Under the pieces are notes generated by a model that was not told where the DNA came from, did not search any database, and worked only from the letters and a program-made list of their open reading frames with translations. 64,000 nucleotides of DNA from Rhineura floridana (Eukaryota; Chordata; Lepidosauria; Squamata; Rhineuridae), in assembly GCF_030035675.1 (NCBI RefSeq), contig NC_084480.1, forward strand, positions 115,879,738-115,943,737, written 5' to 3'. Both the position numbers and the translations under genes were made by a program. Shown here piece by piece: positions 33,028 through 43,450 of this stretch (position 1 is the first letter of the stretch; each line of letters begins with the position of its first letter).

Positions 33028-33324
33028 CCCCATCTGCACTATACATTTAAAGCAGTATTATACCACTTTAAACAGTCATGGTGTCCCCCAAAGAATCCTG
33101 GGAACTGTAATTTGTAAAGGGTGATGAGAGTTATTAGGAGATCCCTATTCACCTCACAGACTTACAATTCTCAGAGTTGTTTAACAGTCAATCTCTCTTC
33201 CCAATAGGGGTCTTTTAACAACTCTCAGCACCCTTCACAAACTACACTTCCCAGGATTCTTTGGGGGATGCATTGACCTTTTAAAGTAGTACGATACTGC
33301 TTTAAATGTATAATGCAGATGGTG
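33028..33324. mobile_element. Foldback repeat F, complete copy
   Basis: About 297 bp with long inverted arms. The left arm starts 'ccccatctgcactatacatt' and contains 'aatcctgggaactgtaattt'. The right arm contains 'aaactacacttcccaggatt' and ends 'taatgcagatggtg'. The arms cover most of the element. The target duplication is unclear, so the superfamily is left open. Confidence 0.75.
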
Positions 33325-34491
33325 CTTTAGTCTAGCCATAGAGCACATTCTGCATGTGGTAGAATAGATGGTGCCACTTCACACTGCAGTTGATGCCAAA
33401 TTGTAAATGGGCCTCTTGAATATAAAACTCCCTTTCAGGAGACAACTGGCACAAAAGGGAGCAAGCTGCGTTAGAACCCTTGTCCCTGATGTGTTAGTGT
33501 TTTTTACACACAAGGAGCTGCTGTTGTTTTTACATAGGGTAGTCTTCAAACATGGCATTCCTCCACCTGCTATCTGAGATGGAACAGACCATTTTAGGAC
33601 CTTGGGATTCTACTGTCACCCTCTCCTTCTCCTGCGTGTGTAGGCCAGGCAGAGTGTGGAAAAAGGAGGGCAGCACACAGAGGAACAAGGAGAGTTCATA
33701 TGCTGAGTTTCCCCTCAGTTGTAGGGTACATCATCCAGATAAAATTGGAAGATAAAAGGCAGTAAAAATGGGCAATGCTATTTAGGGTTATCAGGGACTG
33801 ATTTATTTTTTTTAAGAGAAGGGGGAATTCTGCTAGGTAGAATTAGATGCCATTTTGGCATGTAAGTGCTATATTAATTAATTAATTAATTGGGTATGGT
33901 CAATCTTATAACCAGAGCACCGTGTGGTAGGATTAAATTCTGCCTTTCTGTGCAATTCTTTGGTCCAAATCAAATGTTTCATTTTCAGCACCATGTAATA
34001 TGTTGCTGATGCCTGACTTTCTCACAGAGAGCACAGAAAAAAAGTTTATACTATTCTAGTATATACTGCCTCCCCTTTCCTTTTTTTAGGTTGTTCAGCT
34101 GGCAAAGTGGGTCAGCCCTGCTGAGTCACTTTTACTTTGAAGCCGGGGACAGCTGAAGTCCTGGATGTGGCTCCAGTCTGTCACAAGGGCAGTTCAACCC
34201 ACCCTTTCTCTGACTACAACCCCTTGATTAAAGAGCAAATTTCTATTTTGGGTGTGTCCCAAAGGTGAACTGAGCAAAGATTCCTGCAGTAAGAGATGAA
34301 ATGAAAACCAAGCTTTTGAATTTCAAAAGTTCAACCAGCTCCTGAGCGAGCAGCTTTTTTGAGGAAAACAGATACAATTGAATTCTGAGGCCAGTGTTAT
34401 TGAAAGCTATGCCTCTCCATTTCATGAAGTTTAATCTATAATTATCTTGCCATTAGTATGGTGAGGACTGCATTAAACATGGACTCTTAGG
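33325..34491. other. No gene recognised
   Basis: Contains an (attaatta)n run near 33870-33893. No coding frame with recognisable features was found. Confidence 0.45.
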
Positions 34492-34607
34492 CAGAGCTTG
34501 GAAAAGTTACTTTTTTGAACTAGAACTCCCATCAGCCTCAGCCAGCATGGCCACTGGATTGGGCTGATGGGAGTTGTAGTTCAAAAAAGTAACTTTTCCA
34601 AGCTCTG
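34492..34607. mobile_element. 116-bp hAT MITE (family P) with perfect target duplication
   Basis: Starts CAGAGCTTGGAAAAGTTAC and ends CCAAGCTCTG. It is flanked by CTCTTAGG at 34484-34491 and 34608-34615. Its length is identical to the copy at 3313-3428, and the two arms differ by only a few bases. Confidence 0.9.
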
Positions 34608-35093
34608 CTCTTAGGGTCGGATCTAAAGATAGACAAAAGGAACTCTGCTCAGGCAAAGGCTTCTCTACTTGCACTACAGCCCCAAAAGCAGGTCCTGACT
34701 GTCAAGGGACTGTAGTGGGATGGGGAGGGGGTTGAGAGAATTTGGCAGGGCTGTCCTGGGCAAGCAGATGTCCCTTTCCTCTTGCAAAAGACATCTCTGC
34801 AGTCAAGCAATTTTTGGTAGAAATTCTAAACGTCAGTATTTAACAATACAGTAAAATATTTCCAGAAAGGTATTCAGATACGCATGGAAATATCAAAGAA
34901 GCTTTAGAAAACAACCTACAAGTACATGATCCCATAAGACCTCCCATTAAGTTATATAAATATTGCAGTGGGGATTTCTCAGGAGTATAACTCAATACGT
35001 TGCTGTAATACAGACTTTCCTCGTATGAGGAATTTCAAAAATTGATAAATTTATTTCAGTTTGGTACCCTTTTATCACATATGTAAAAGAAAA
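34608..35093. other. No gene recognised
   Basis: No coding frame or repeat recognised. Confidence 0.45.
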
Positions 35094-35410
35094 ATAATTG
35101 GGTGTTAGAACAAACTAAAGCAGAACTATCACAAGAAGCTAAAATGATGAAAGTGAGGTTATCATACTTTGGACACATCATGAGAAGACATGATTCACTA
35201 GAAAAGATAATAATGCTGGGAAAAACAGAAAGGAGCAGAAAAAGAGGAAGGCCAAAGAAAGAGATGGATGGATTCCATAAAGGAAGCTACAGACCTGAAC
35301 TTACAAGACCGGAACAAGATAGATTATAACAAATGCTATTGGAGGTCACTGATTCATAGGGTCGCCATAAGTCGTAATCTACTTGAAGGTACATAACAAC
35401 AAATAACAAA
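35094..35410 (+). mobile_element. BovB/RTE LINE, 3' end
   Basis: Encodes the extreme C-terminus of the RTE ORF (EAKMMKVRLSYFGHIMRRHD, then SLEKIIMLGKTE and RKRGRPKKEMDG). It ends with the Bov-B tail 'gggtcgccataagtcgtaat' and an (aacaaat)n terminus. It overlaps in content with the minus-strand copy at 16825-17885. Confidence 0.8.
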
Positions 35411-36439
35411 TGAGAACAAACAAACCAAAGGCCTCTGGCCTCCATCCCATTTTGCCAGGATATGGGATGCATACGCTTTTATTCATTTGTCAATGCTTTT
35501 ATTTTACAGATTGAGTACAGTCAGGCTTTCCTATGTCTCCTAATGTCTTTGTGGCATGTTTCTATGATGTTTTGAGTCCTTTGCGGCAGTGTGTATCTAT
35601 CACTTTGGACTATAACTCTGCCATCCAGCAAGAGTCCTTATTCCCACCTTTCCCGGAAGGGAATTGGTTTTTTATTTTGCTCATCAGTTTTGATGTACTG
35701 AACTTACAGATGTAATGTGCACACAATTTGCTGTATAACCATTACTGAAAAATCAATAAAAACACTTAAAAAAGTCATTTCAGTCCTTTTGAAAATTGAA
35801 ATAAAATAATTAGGGGAGCCAGGTTTGAAGGGAGGTATGTAATTTTTATGTCAGCTAAAAAGGGGCATGGGTTTAAAAAAGTTGAAAGACACTCCACTAG
35901 ATTATTCACAGTGGACATCTGGCAAAATAAAGTGATAGACCCAAATTATTTCCAGACTAGAACGAAGGATTCGCTGATCCCTGGATGACTCATGTGGCCG
36001 TCTGCTTGCCTAGCTGCTTATTTTCTATATGGAAATTTGAGTATTCTACTTTGGTCATCTTGACTGTGCACTGAAACACAGTAAATAACCGCAATCCACC
36101 CCTAGGCGGGACAGTAAAGAAGCAGGCAGTTGCCAACCTAAAAGTTGTGAATTGGACATAAGGGACAAGTACCTCAATTTAAGCTCCACTGGGAATGGCC
36201 TCAGGGACTGGATTTTCTGTCAGAGCTTCTGCTACAACTAAAAAGGAGAGATCCGTTACTTTCCCTATAGTGTGAAGAAACTGTTCTTGCTGCATAAGGC
36301 GGGGATGCAGAGGGAGGTATGAATGGTAACGGATCGTTAACAGATTTCCTTCTATGTGTGTGTGTGAAAATGTTTTCAAAGGCAAAACTAGGTGGCACAA
36401 TAAAGGTACGATTTATCTTTGTGCAATCTGCTAGTTCCT
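35411..36439. other. No gene recognised
   Basis: No coding frame or repeat recognised. Confidence 0.45.
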
Positions 36440-36641
36440 ATGCAGGCTCACCCATCCCTCTCTATCCTGCGCCCAGGCAAGCAAGGGCCATGGCAAGAAC
36501 GCATTCTAGCCAGGCAAAACCACTGGAGGAGAGTGTGGTTGGGGAGAATGTGTGTCCAGGGGACAGTCCTAAGGGCCATATAGAGAGGTCTGGCAGGCTG
36601 CATTGGTCGTTTGCTCCTGGGCCTGAGCTTCTCCGTCCCCT
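36440..36641 (+). repeat. hAT MITE G, right two-thirds
   Basis: Contains 'ggcaagcaagggccatggca', 'gccatatagagaggtctggc' and ends 'ctgagcttctccgtcccctg', matching the right part of 26283-26636. Confidence 0.6.
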
Positions 36642-37277
36642 GGCCTAGAGAAAGTCTTTCCGTGGATAGCCATTGGCTGTAGCTGCATCTGAATGTTTCT
36701 TTGCAGGAACGGGTAGAGCAAAATGTTTTACTTTCCTGCTCATGATTACAGGCAGTAGGTTTTTTACTTTCGCATGAGAGTATCTCCAGATCCGGGCCAT
36801 GGAATCTAAATCACAGAAAACTGATGGCACTGCTGTATTTTGAAATGGATGTGTGGACAATTAAAGGATATATTAAAATTGCTAATATATATGGCTGGGG
36901 CTCAGGCCTCCAATGACTGAACTGTAAAGAACTATAAAACAGTGCAGCAGCCCTTTCAATGAGAATTAATGGGTGCGAGAGTATAAGCTACTTCCCGCTG
37001 AGAACAATCCTTTATGTAACTCCAAATGAACTTCTCACAGACCTGTTTTACCTCGCCGCCAGTACAGCCTTTTGAGCAGAATCTGATAAAAATCTGGTTG
37101 TTTTAAGGATCTCCCTTCCTCAACAGCTTATTTGGCATTGGTGTTTTCCTCTAGTGGGGAATGTGTCATCTGGCTCTCTGCTTCATTGGAAAATGAGTTC
37201 CTGCTTAGAGGGTGCTGTACTTGTACGGCTGGGGATTCGTTCTCCTGTGATTTTTATTGCACTTGTTTACTATACAG
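36642..37277. other. No gene recognised
   Basis: No coding frame or repeat recognised. Confidence 0.45.
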
Positions 37278-37619
37278 CAGTGGTTCTAAACTTTTTTTTC
37301 TCCCCCCGCGAACCACTTGAAAATTGCTGGTGGTGTTGCAGGACCACTTAATTTTTCCGCCTGTTGTAGTAATTGTAGTGCACTGTAATTGTATTTTATT
37401 GCTTCTTTTATCTATTATCTATTGTATATTATTGTATTACAATTTGCATTCCATAGAATTCAAACTGTAATACAGTAAAATACAATATAAGAAATAGCAA
37501 GAAGCAGTAAAAATACAATTAAAAATCAATAAGAATATTTAATGCAGACATGCCATGGACCACTTGAATGAGGATTGTGGATCACTGGTGTTCCATGGGC
37601 CATAGTTTAGGAACCCCTG
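37278..37619. mobile_element. hAT-like MITE, CAGTGGTTCTAAAC termini
   Basis: Starts CAGTGGTTCTAAACTTTTT and ends 'agtttaggaacccctg', giving imperfect inverted termini. The flanks are CTATACAG and CTATAGGG (6 of 8 matching). The interior has 'ttgtattacaatttgcattc' mirrored by 'gaattcaaactgtaatacag'. It is 342 bp, non-coding, and of a different family from P, G and K. Confidence 0.7.
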
Positions 37620-37779
37620 CTATAGGGCATTTTGGGCAAATTGCTTTATTGGTCATACCTTATCTCATGACCGTGCTTCGAGCTTAGGGTCAGTTAAAAC
37701 AGAAGGCCCTGGTGTTTACGGCCTCTCAGGCTCTCACACCCCTTTCTCACCATTTATAGGATATTGACTGTAGACTGGA

Positions 37780-37900
37780 CTTTGAATCACCTTTTTTGTG
37801 GTGGATAGAGTGTGTTGTAGCTCTTTTAAATTGTAAACCACTCTGGAAATATTTATATTGAATGGCAGCATATTAATAATTATGAGCTGTCAATATGTGT
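37780..37900 (+). repeat. LINE 3' tail fragment
   Basis: Reads 'aattgtaaaccactctggaa' and 'aatggcagcatattaataat', a LINE-type 3' tail without coding sequence. Confidence 0.4.
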
Positions 37901-38571
37901 GCGTGTATATATATATAAATATGAAATTGTTGCTAGCTTTCCTGGGTTTGTTTGGGAGGAAGTGCAAGAGAGAAATGTAATAAACAAACAAACAAATAAT
38001 ATGTGTGCATATATGGCAACACTACTTACTCAAGAAATGTTCAAGGGTTGACTTAACCTCCCGTTGAGCCTCCAGAAGCTTATGTGAACGAGCCTATGAC
38101 CTGCTGTTACAAATGCTTCTGTCATAATCTCACCCTGAATACTTTGCTTCGGGACACGTGTTCAAATGCTTACAGATACTTACAGATGTGAACTCCACAG
38201 GAGGCAGGGATGGATTAACAGCTCAACAGATTTTTATTCACAAGAGAATGGAAAATGAATAGCAAGCTAAGTTAGCAGATAAGTGCAGTATTACTCGTGC
38301 TATGAATATCTGTTTTCTTTTTTCTTTTTCCTTCAATTCTTTTTACATAGAAATTTTAAAAAGAGATCTCATATCCTCAATCTATTTCCACGCATAGTCT
38401 CAGACCTCCATAATGGCATTAACTGACAAATTCTCACTGCTGGTTCCCAACATTCCACCCTCCAATAGATTCTTCCACCCTCTTCTCCTAATGTATGCCC
38501 CAGGCAGCTCTCTCCCCACCCATCAGCCTCATCCTATGTGCCTTCAGAACACAGGAAACTCCACTTCCCAC
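37901..38571. other. No gene recognised
   Basis: Short (at)n and (aaac)n simple repeats near 37907-37997. No gene recognised. Confidence 0.45.
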
Positions 38572-39203
38572 TGTCCTGCCCAGAAGAGATGGATTCAGAC
38601 TGAGGTGAGGTGATGTCTTTTTCTCTTTTTATTAAAGTTATAGATACATCCAAAGCGGTGCTCTTCATATACCTGTCTACTCTGACTCACTACTTTCCCT
38701 AACTATTCTAGCTAAGCAGTCTCTGCAGCGTTTGAGGTGACTCAGCACTTGTGCTTTGGGAGACACTGGCTTAAGTAGGGAAGGTTTTGGCTCATAAATG
38801 GCAGCTCTGCCTGAGTTCCACCCTCTGAAAGTCTTTCTTCTTGTGCCTCCTCACACAGGGCAAGGGGGGGCGAGTCTCAGATGACCCATCTGATGGCGGG
38901 GCTTTGCTAGGTGACAGCACAGTCTCTGGAAGCAAGATGCTGATTGGCTGGGAAGCGTTTGAAGTACCTGGCCCAGTTTCCTGCCCAGGAATAGATGGTG
39001 TGGGTGGAGAGTCGCTTCCCAACTGCTTGGGAGTAGGACTCACAGGCGGGGCAGAAGCTTCCTCGGTGGAAGTGCTGGGCAGGGGAGTTTGGGGGCTGCC
39101 AGAACCCTCCCCGTTTGTCTCCCTTCCTTCAGCTCCCCAAAGAGCCTCGTCCTCATCTGACTCACCTCACTAATCTAACTCTCCCGTCACCTGGGACACA
39201 ACA
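38572..39203 (-). mobile_element. Solo LTR, Ty3/Gypsy-like (fossil)
   Basis: A 632-bp block with TG...CA ends (plus strand TGTCCTGCCC ... GGGACACAACA) is flanked by a perfect 5-bp duplication, CCCAC (38567-38571 and 39204-39208). On the minus strand it carries an AATAAA signal in its downstream part and a GC-rich upstream part, the same layout as the LTR at 1837-2470. No internal region is attached, so it is the product of LTR-LTR recombination. Confidence 0.8.
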
Positions 39204-39464
39204 CCCACAGAGTTTCTCTTACTAGTGTAATGTGTCCTCCCACCAAGGCATGTATTTTTATAGTGAAAATAACCAGAACTATATGAAGAGCCATTTGTAC
39301 ATGATGTTGCTCAGGCTGTTTCTGCATATTTGTAATTTTAGCTAGTTAGCTACACTGCAGTTGGCATGTGTACATTGGCCTAAGGTACTGTTTCAGAGAA
39401 ATAGAGATGATGTAAGTTCTGAAATATTTTGAGAATGTCATCTTTTGGTGAAATAGATAAACCC

Positions 39465-39715
39465 CTACTAACTTTTAAGTAGAAGCCTTATCCCAGTCTG
39501 CATCTCTGTTGGAATTGCTTTGTAAGATGTTTTTAAAGCTTTTTTGTTGTTAAAGATGTTTCTGAAGATGTTTTGTTTTAAGATGTTTTTCAAGATTTTT
39601 TTCTAATACATTTTGAAGTCTGTTTTTATGATGTTTTTCTTTTTAGTGTTTTTGTTTGCCACCTTGAGCTCCTACTGGGAGGAAGGGTGGGATATAAATA
39701 AATAAATAGCTAGCT
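39465..39715 (+). mobile_element. LINE 3' UTR and tail (same family as 52870-56700)
   Basis: Contains 'gccttatcccagtctgcatc', a run of degenerate 'aagatgttttt' units, and the tail 'gccaccttgagctcctactg' followed by (aaat)n. The same 3' UTR words occur inverted at 52870-53060. The tail is the one used by the SINE at 3240-3572. Confidence 0.65.
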
Positions 39716-39879
39716 AGCTAGCAAACATATGACACTACCACTTCCCAGTAAGAGGAAATGCAGGTTGAACAGCCCAGCCCAGGAGCTGGGCTGTGCACAT
39801 AATGCTATGTCTAATCAATGTGTCTTCAGCACTCGGCATCGGCACAAAGATGTAGAGCAGGAGTGGGGCACCTCTAGCA

Positions 39880-40690
39880 ATTTCTGAAACAATATGAGAA
39901 CAGAAGCACAGCCATCCTTCAAAATTTGCACTCATTTGAATTTTGCAATGCAGTTCGCCAACCAAACAGTGTTTACAAAAATGTGTATATTAGGTGAAAG
40001 TGTGCATAAAATGAATACATGCATGAAAATAACCACCTTGACTGTAAGACCCTCTCTCTGCTTGCTGGCCTCTGGCCACCTGGCCTGGAAGGGTGGGGCC
40101 TTGACTGACTACAGCTCTAAAAGGTATCACTATCTGAAGATGACAGAGACCACCTTGACTGTGAGGTGTTGTTTAGGGGCTTCTGTTTGGGTAAAAATTT
40201 CATTCTGCAGGTCAGTTTTTGTTTTGCTGTTATTGGGATTATGCTTCTGTATTTTATTGTTGGATTTTATTAGGAATTATAAGGCTGTATCAATTTATTG
40301 TATGTTTTTTAAATATGTTTTTGTAATTCACTGCTTGAATTTATTTCTTACAGTGAATTGTGTAACTTTTTTTCTGTTCATGTTGTGAGCCACCTTGTGC
40401 ATACATTGTTATGGAAAGGCAGCATACAAATAAACAGTGATGATGATGAAAATAACATGCAAAAATGCATTATATGATGAGAAATGGCTTGCAAAAATGT
40501 GCACATTAATCAAAACTGACTATAAAAATGTGTTCATTAGGAGAAATTGGTAGTAAAATGCTGAAGAATTTTCTTGAGGATTATTTTTAAAGAAATCACA
40601 ATTTGCTGTAGAAATGTGGAGAACTGAATTTAAAGTTGGAAAAATAAGAAATAGAGAAAACCGAAACGGATCGATTTCTCCACCCCTCCC
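39880..40690 (+). repeat. Repeat T, interrupted copy
   Basis: Family T words (ttgcaatgcagttcgccaac, aaaatgtgtatattaggtga, aaaatgtgttcattaggaga) lie on both sides of an insertion at 40034-40446. Joining the flanks at the duplicated TGAAAATAAC restores the family pattern. Confidence 0.6.
40034..40446 (+). mobile_element. LINE 3' end inserted in repeat T, with 10-bp target duplication
   Basis: Flanked by TGAAAATAAC at 40024-40033 and 40447-40456. It ends with 'gccaccttgtgcatacattg', 'ggcagcatacaaataaac' and a (gatgat) tail, typical of an L2/CR1-like LINE 3' end. No long coding frame, so the copy is strongly 5'-truncated. Confidence 0.65.
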
Positions 40691-40850
40691 AGCCACACCC
40701 CTCCCTAGCCCTGCTTTGCACCCTCTTTGAGTGTTCTGGCCTGGCTGGAATATGTCCTTCAGCTCTCATAATGCCCTTGGCTTGCCTGGATGGAGTTAGA
40801 GGGGTGTGTGTGAGTGCGTGTAGAAACTAGTCTGCTGTACAAAAAAATTG
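40690..40850 (-). repeat. hAT MITE G fragment
   Basis: Contains 'ttctggcctggctggaatat', 'ataatgcccttggcttgcct' and 'gtagaaactagtctgctgta', the reverse complement of internal G sequence. Confidence 0.6.
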
Positions 40851-42379
40851 TTTTACATTCTTTGCTCAACTTTCAGGCTGAAAATGGTTCCCCGCCCCCG
40901 ATGGAGAAGGATGAACAGAGGCAATGGCTTGGTCCCCTCCCCCCGTGTCTTCCCCGCTGAACAAATGATCAAAGCGATTGAAGCCTGGAAGACAGCTTGC
41001 CTCCTTAATTGGCCATATCAGCCCAGCATTTGCCTTCCTCTTGGATTGTGGTCTACATTAAACTTTATTATGACTAACTTTTCACAGCATTCACATATTC
41101 TGATCAGGATTTAGGAGAAAGTTGCCTCCGTTTCGTATAGACCTAACTGTTTCTTTCCTACTAACTAGTATTGGGTGTGAATCTTCACAGAAGGCAGGTT
41201 TTTTTATTAGACTTATTTAGCCAATGCGTCTGCCCCAAACAGCCTATTGTAAAATACATAGACAGAAGAATGCAGGTCCTCTGGATGTGTAAAATTCTGG
41301 ATTCTGTGACTCAGACGTGTATAACTGTAGCTGAAAGTGGTGGGGTTTGGTTTTTTTTTTTGCAAAGTCTTTGCCTTAATCTTGTTTGAACTTGGACTCT
41401 GATTCCAGGGCATACAAGAAGTCTGCTGTGAATAGGTGACTATTGGTTATTCACGTGTGATCAGTGGATGTTAACTTAGCATAACTTTAATTGGTTCTTA
41501 TCACCAGAGAAAGTTTCCCCTCCAAGCTATAGAGGAAGGAACTAGAAAATGAGAGGAAGACAGGGCATTAGCTCCTTTTGAGCTAAGGCGAAATAGTTCT
41601 CGGTTCTGGTCAGTTCCTTTAATCATGTGTATATACCCAGTCTATAGACACCCACACAGGAGGTGGGACTGGCATTACTGGAGGAAGTTAGGCACTTGAG
41701 ATCTTCATGCAGCACTGGAATTCTCTTTTTAACTTTTTGCAGGGACAAGGGTTGCAAAGTTTAACCAATTATTCAGTTGGCGTAATCACTAGAATGCTGT
41801 AGATCCATTTTTTAAAAAAAGGTGCTCAAGGCCGGAAATTGGTTTTTAAAAACTTGTTAATTATTTCAGTGCAAATTCATTCCCTGCATGACATTTCTAC
41901 ATAACACAAGCTTCTGAGCCCAAGCAAAGCCTCTGGTTGAGCGCTGCTTGTTTTCTGACATGTCATTCCATACCAACCAAGCTCTAAAACCAACTCTAGT
42001 TTGTTAATAAGCCCCCTTCATAATCCATGGTTTGAAGTGAAACTGAATTCTGGCTTATTTCTCCTCCTGGTCATGCAGGTGGAAGAAAGGGGGTGCAGAG
42101 CACATGAGCCTGAGGTTTTGCTGGGCTTGTAAAGAATCATGCATATAGTGCTAAATCTTGGTTCAGTCTTGCACACACAAACCAAGCCTAGGAGTGTCTG
42201 GAACCATTTCCCTCTCTGGACCTGGAGAAAATGCCTCTTCTAACATGGGGTCATGTGACAGGGGTCATCATCCAAGAAGATTATGTCAGCCATTGTTTAA
42301 TTGAATACATTTTTGTACATTTTGTATCTGGACAATCATAAGTAGTTAAAGCTTACACAGTTAGTCAACCAAAATTACT
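40851..42379. other. No gene recognised
   Basis: About 1.5 kb without a recognised repeat. The 88-codon frame at 40848-41114 has no recognisable domain. Confidence 0.45.
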
Positions 42380-42560
42380 TTCTGGTACAATCCTATGCAT
42401 TTAATAAGATGTAAGCCCCATTAGACAGTGGGTCTTATTCCCAAGTAAGTGTAATCAGGACAGGACTGCAACCTAACATAATTTTGTGCATATCTACTCA
42501 GAAGTAAGACCCATTGAGCTAAGTGGGGTTGTGTGGTTAAAGGGCTGCAGCCTAAATCTC
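42380..42560. repeat. Two adjacent MITE H pieces
   Basis: 'gtacaatcctatgcatttaa' ... 'gtcttattcccaagtaagtg' is followed by 'atatctactcagaagtaaga' and 'cccattgagctaagtgggg', two family H segments side by side. Confidence 0.55.
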
Positions 42561-42714
42561 GTGAAGGCCCTGATGGTGGCAGACTGTCCTAGTAAGGCAT
42601 ATACATGGATAGTGCGTGGCAGGTGGAAAATAAGAACTTAACAGCCATATTGGATCAGAAGAGGGACAAACAAGGGAGCTGATGTAATTCACACACCCCA
42701 AACTAATAGATCAG

Positions 42715-43000
42715 AATGTAAATTATCACTTCAGATTTTGTACTTACCCAAGTTTTGTGATACAGTCCTTGGTCCCCAAAACATATCAAAAAGCATTAAA
42801 ATGTGTATTTTAAGAAAGAATTCATTTGAAATGTGTACACTAAGATAAAATATGTATTAAATGCTTCTTCTGTGATAAATATTTAAGTGCATATTTAAAT
42901 CTGTATTTTCATATAGTTGGGTTTTTTAAAAAAATCACAAATTAATGCAGGAATAAACACATGTGAAACTGACATGGACCAGTAATACTGATCTGTTCTT
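42715..43000. repeat. Repeat T copy
   Basis: Periodic words 'ttaaaatgtgtattttaaga', 'gaaatgtgtacactaagata' and 'aaatatgtattaaatgctt' at about 30-bp spacing. Confidence 0.5.
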
Positions 43001-43039
43001 GCTGGGTTATCTGCCTGTCTATCTATCTCGGAATATCGT

Positions 43040-43140
43040 ATGATTATTTTTTAACCGTATTATTGTTAGCTGCCTTGAACATCTGTTTATGAATGGAAAC
43101 GCAGGACATAATTATTATAATAAACAAATAAATAAACTGG
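43040..43140 (+). repeat. LINE/SINE 3' tail
   Basis: Reads 'agctgccttgaacatctg', 'gaatggaaacgcaggacata' and an (aataaac) tail. Confidence 0.4.
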
Positions 43141-43164
43141 TGTTGCACCAATTGCATTATGGGT

Positions 43165-43450
43165 GTGCTTCTGGGACCAATTCAAAACACCAGCTTTGAC
43201 CTTTAAAGCCCTTAATGGCCTGGGGATCTGCATATCTTAAGAGACCACCTCTCCCAGTATGAGTCCAATATGTACCAGATGATCAAGCCTTTCTTTCTAT
43301 GCCCTTAGTGCAAGAGGTTAGAACTGTGACAGCAAGACCTTTTTAGTGCAAGAGTCACTAGGTTTTGGAAGAGTCTGCATTTAGATGTAAGAGCAGCTTA
43401 TCCCTGTTTCCCATGAGTTTTGTAAAGCTGTTGAAGTCTGGCAAGCATTT
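43165..43450 (+). mobile_element. Old CR1/L2-clade LINE fragment
   Basis: Translation shows the C-terminal RT-ORF region with changed frames: ALTFKALNGLG early on, then SPSMSPICTR, and later GFGRVCI/EESAFRCKSSLSLFP-like sequence. Several stops and frame changes mark it as old and inactive. Confidence 0.55.

Noticed and set aside
39894-40388. 164-codon plus-strand open frame
   Set aside because: It spans the junction between repeat T and the LINE end inserted in it.
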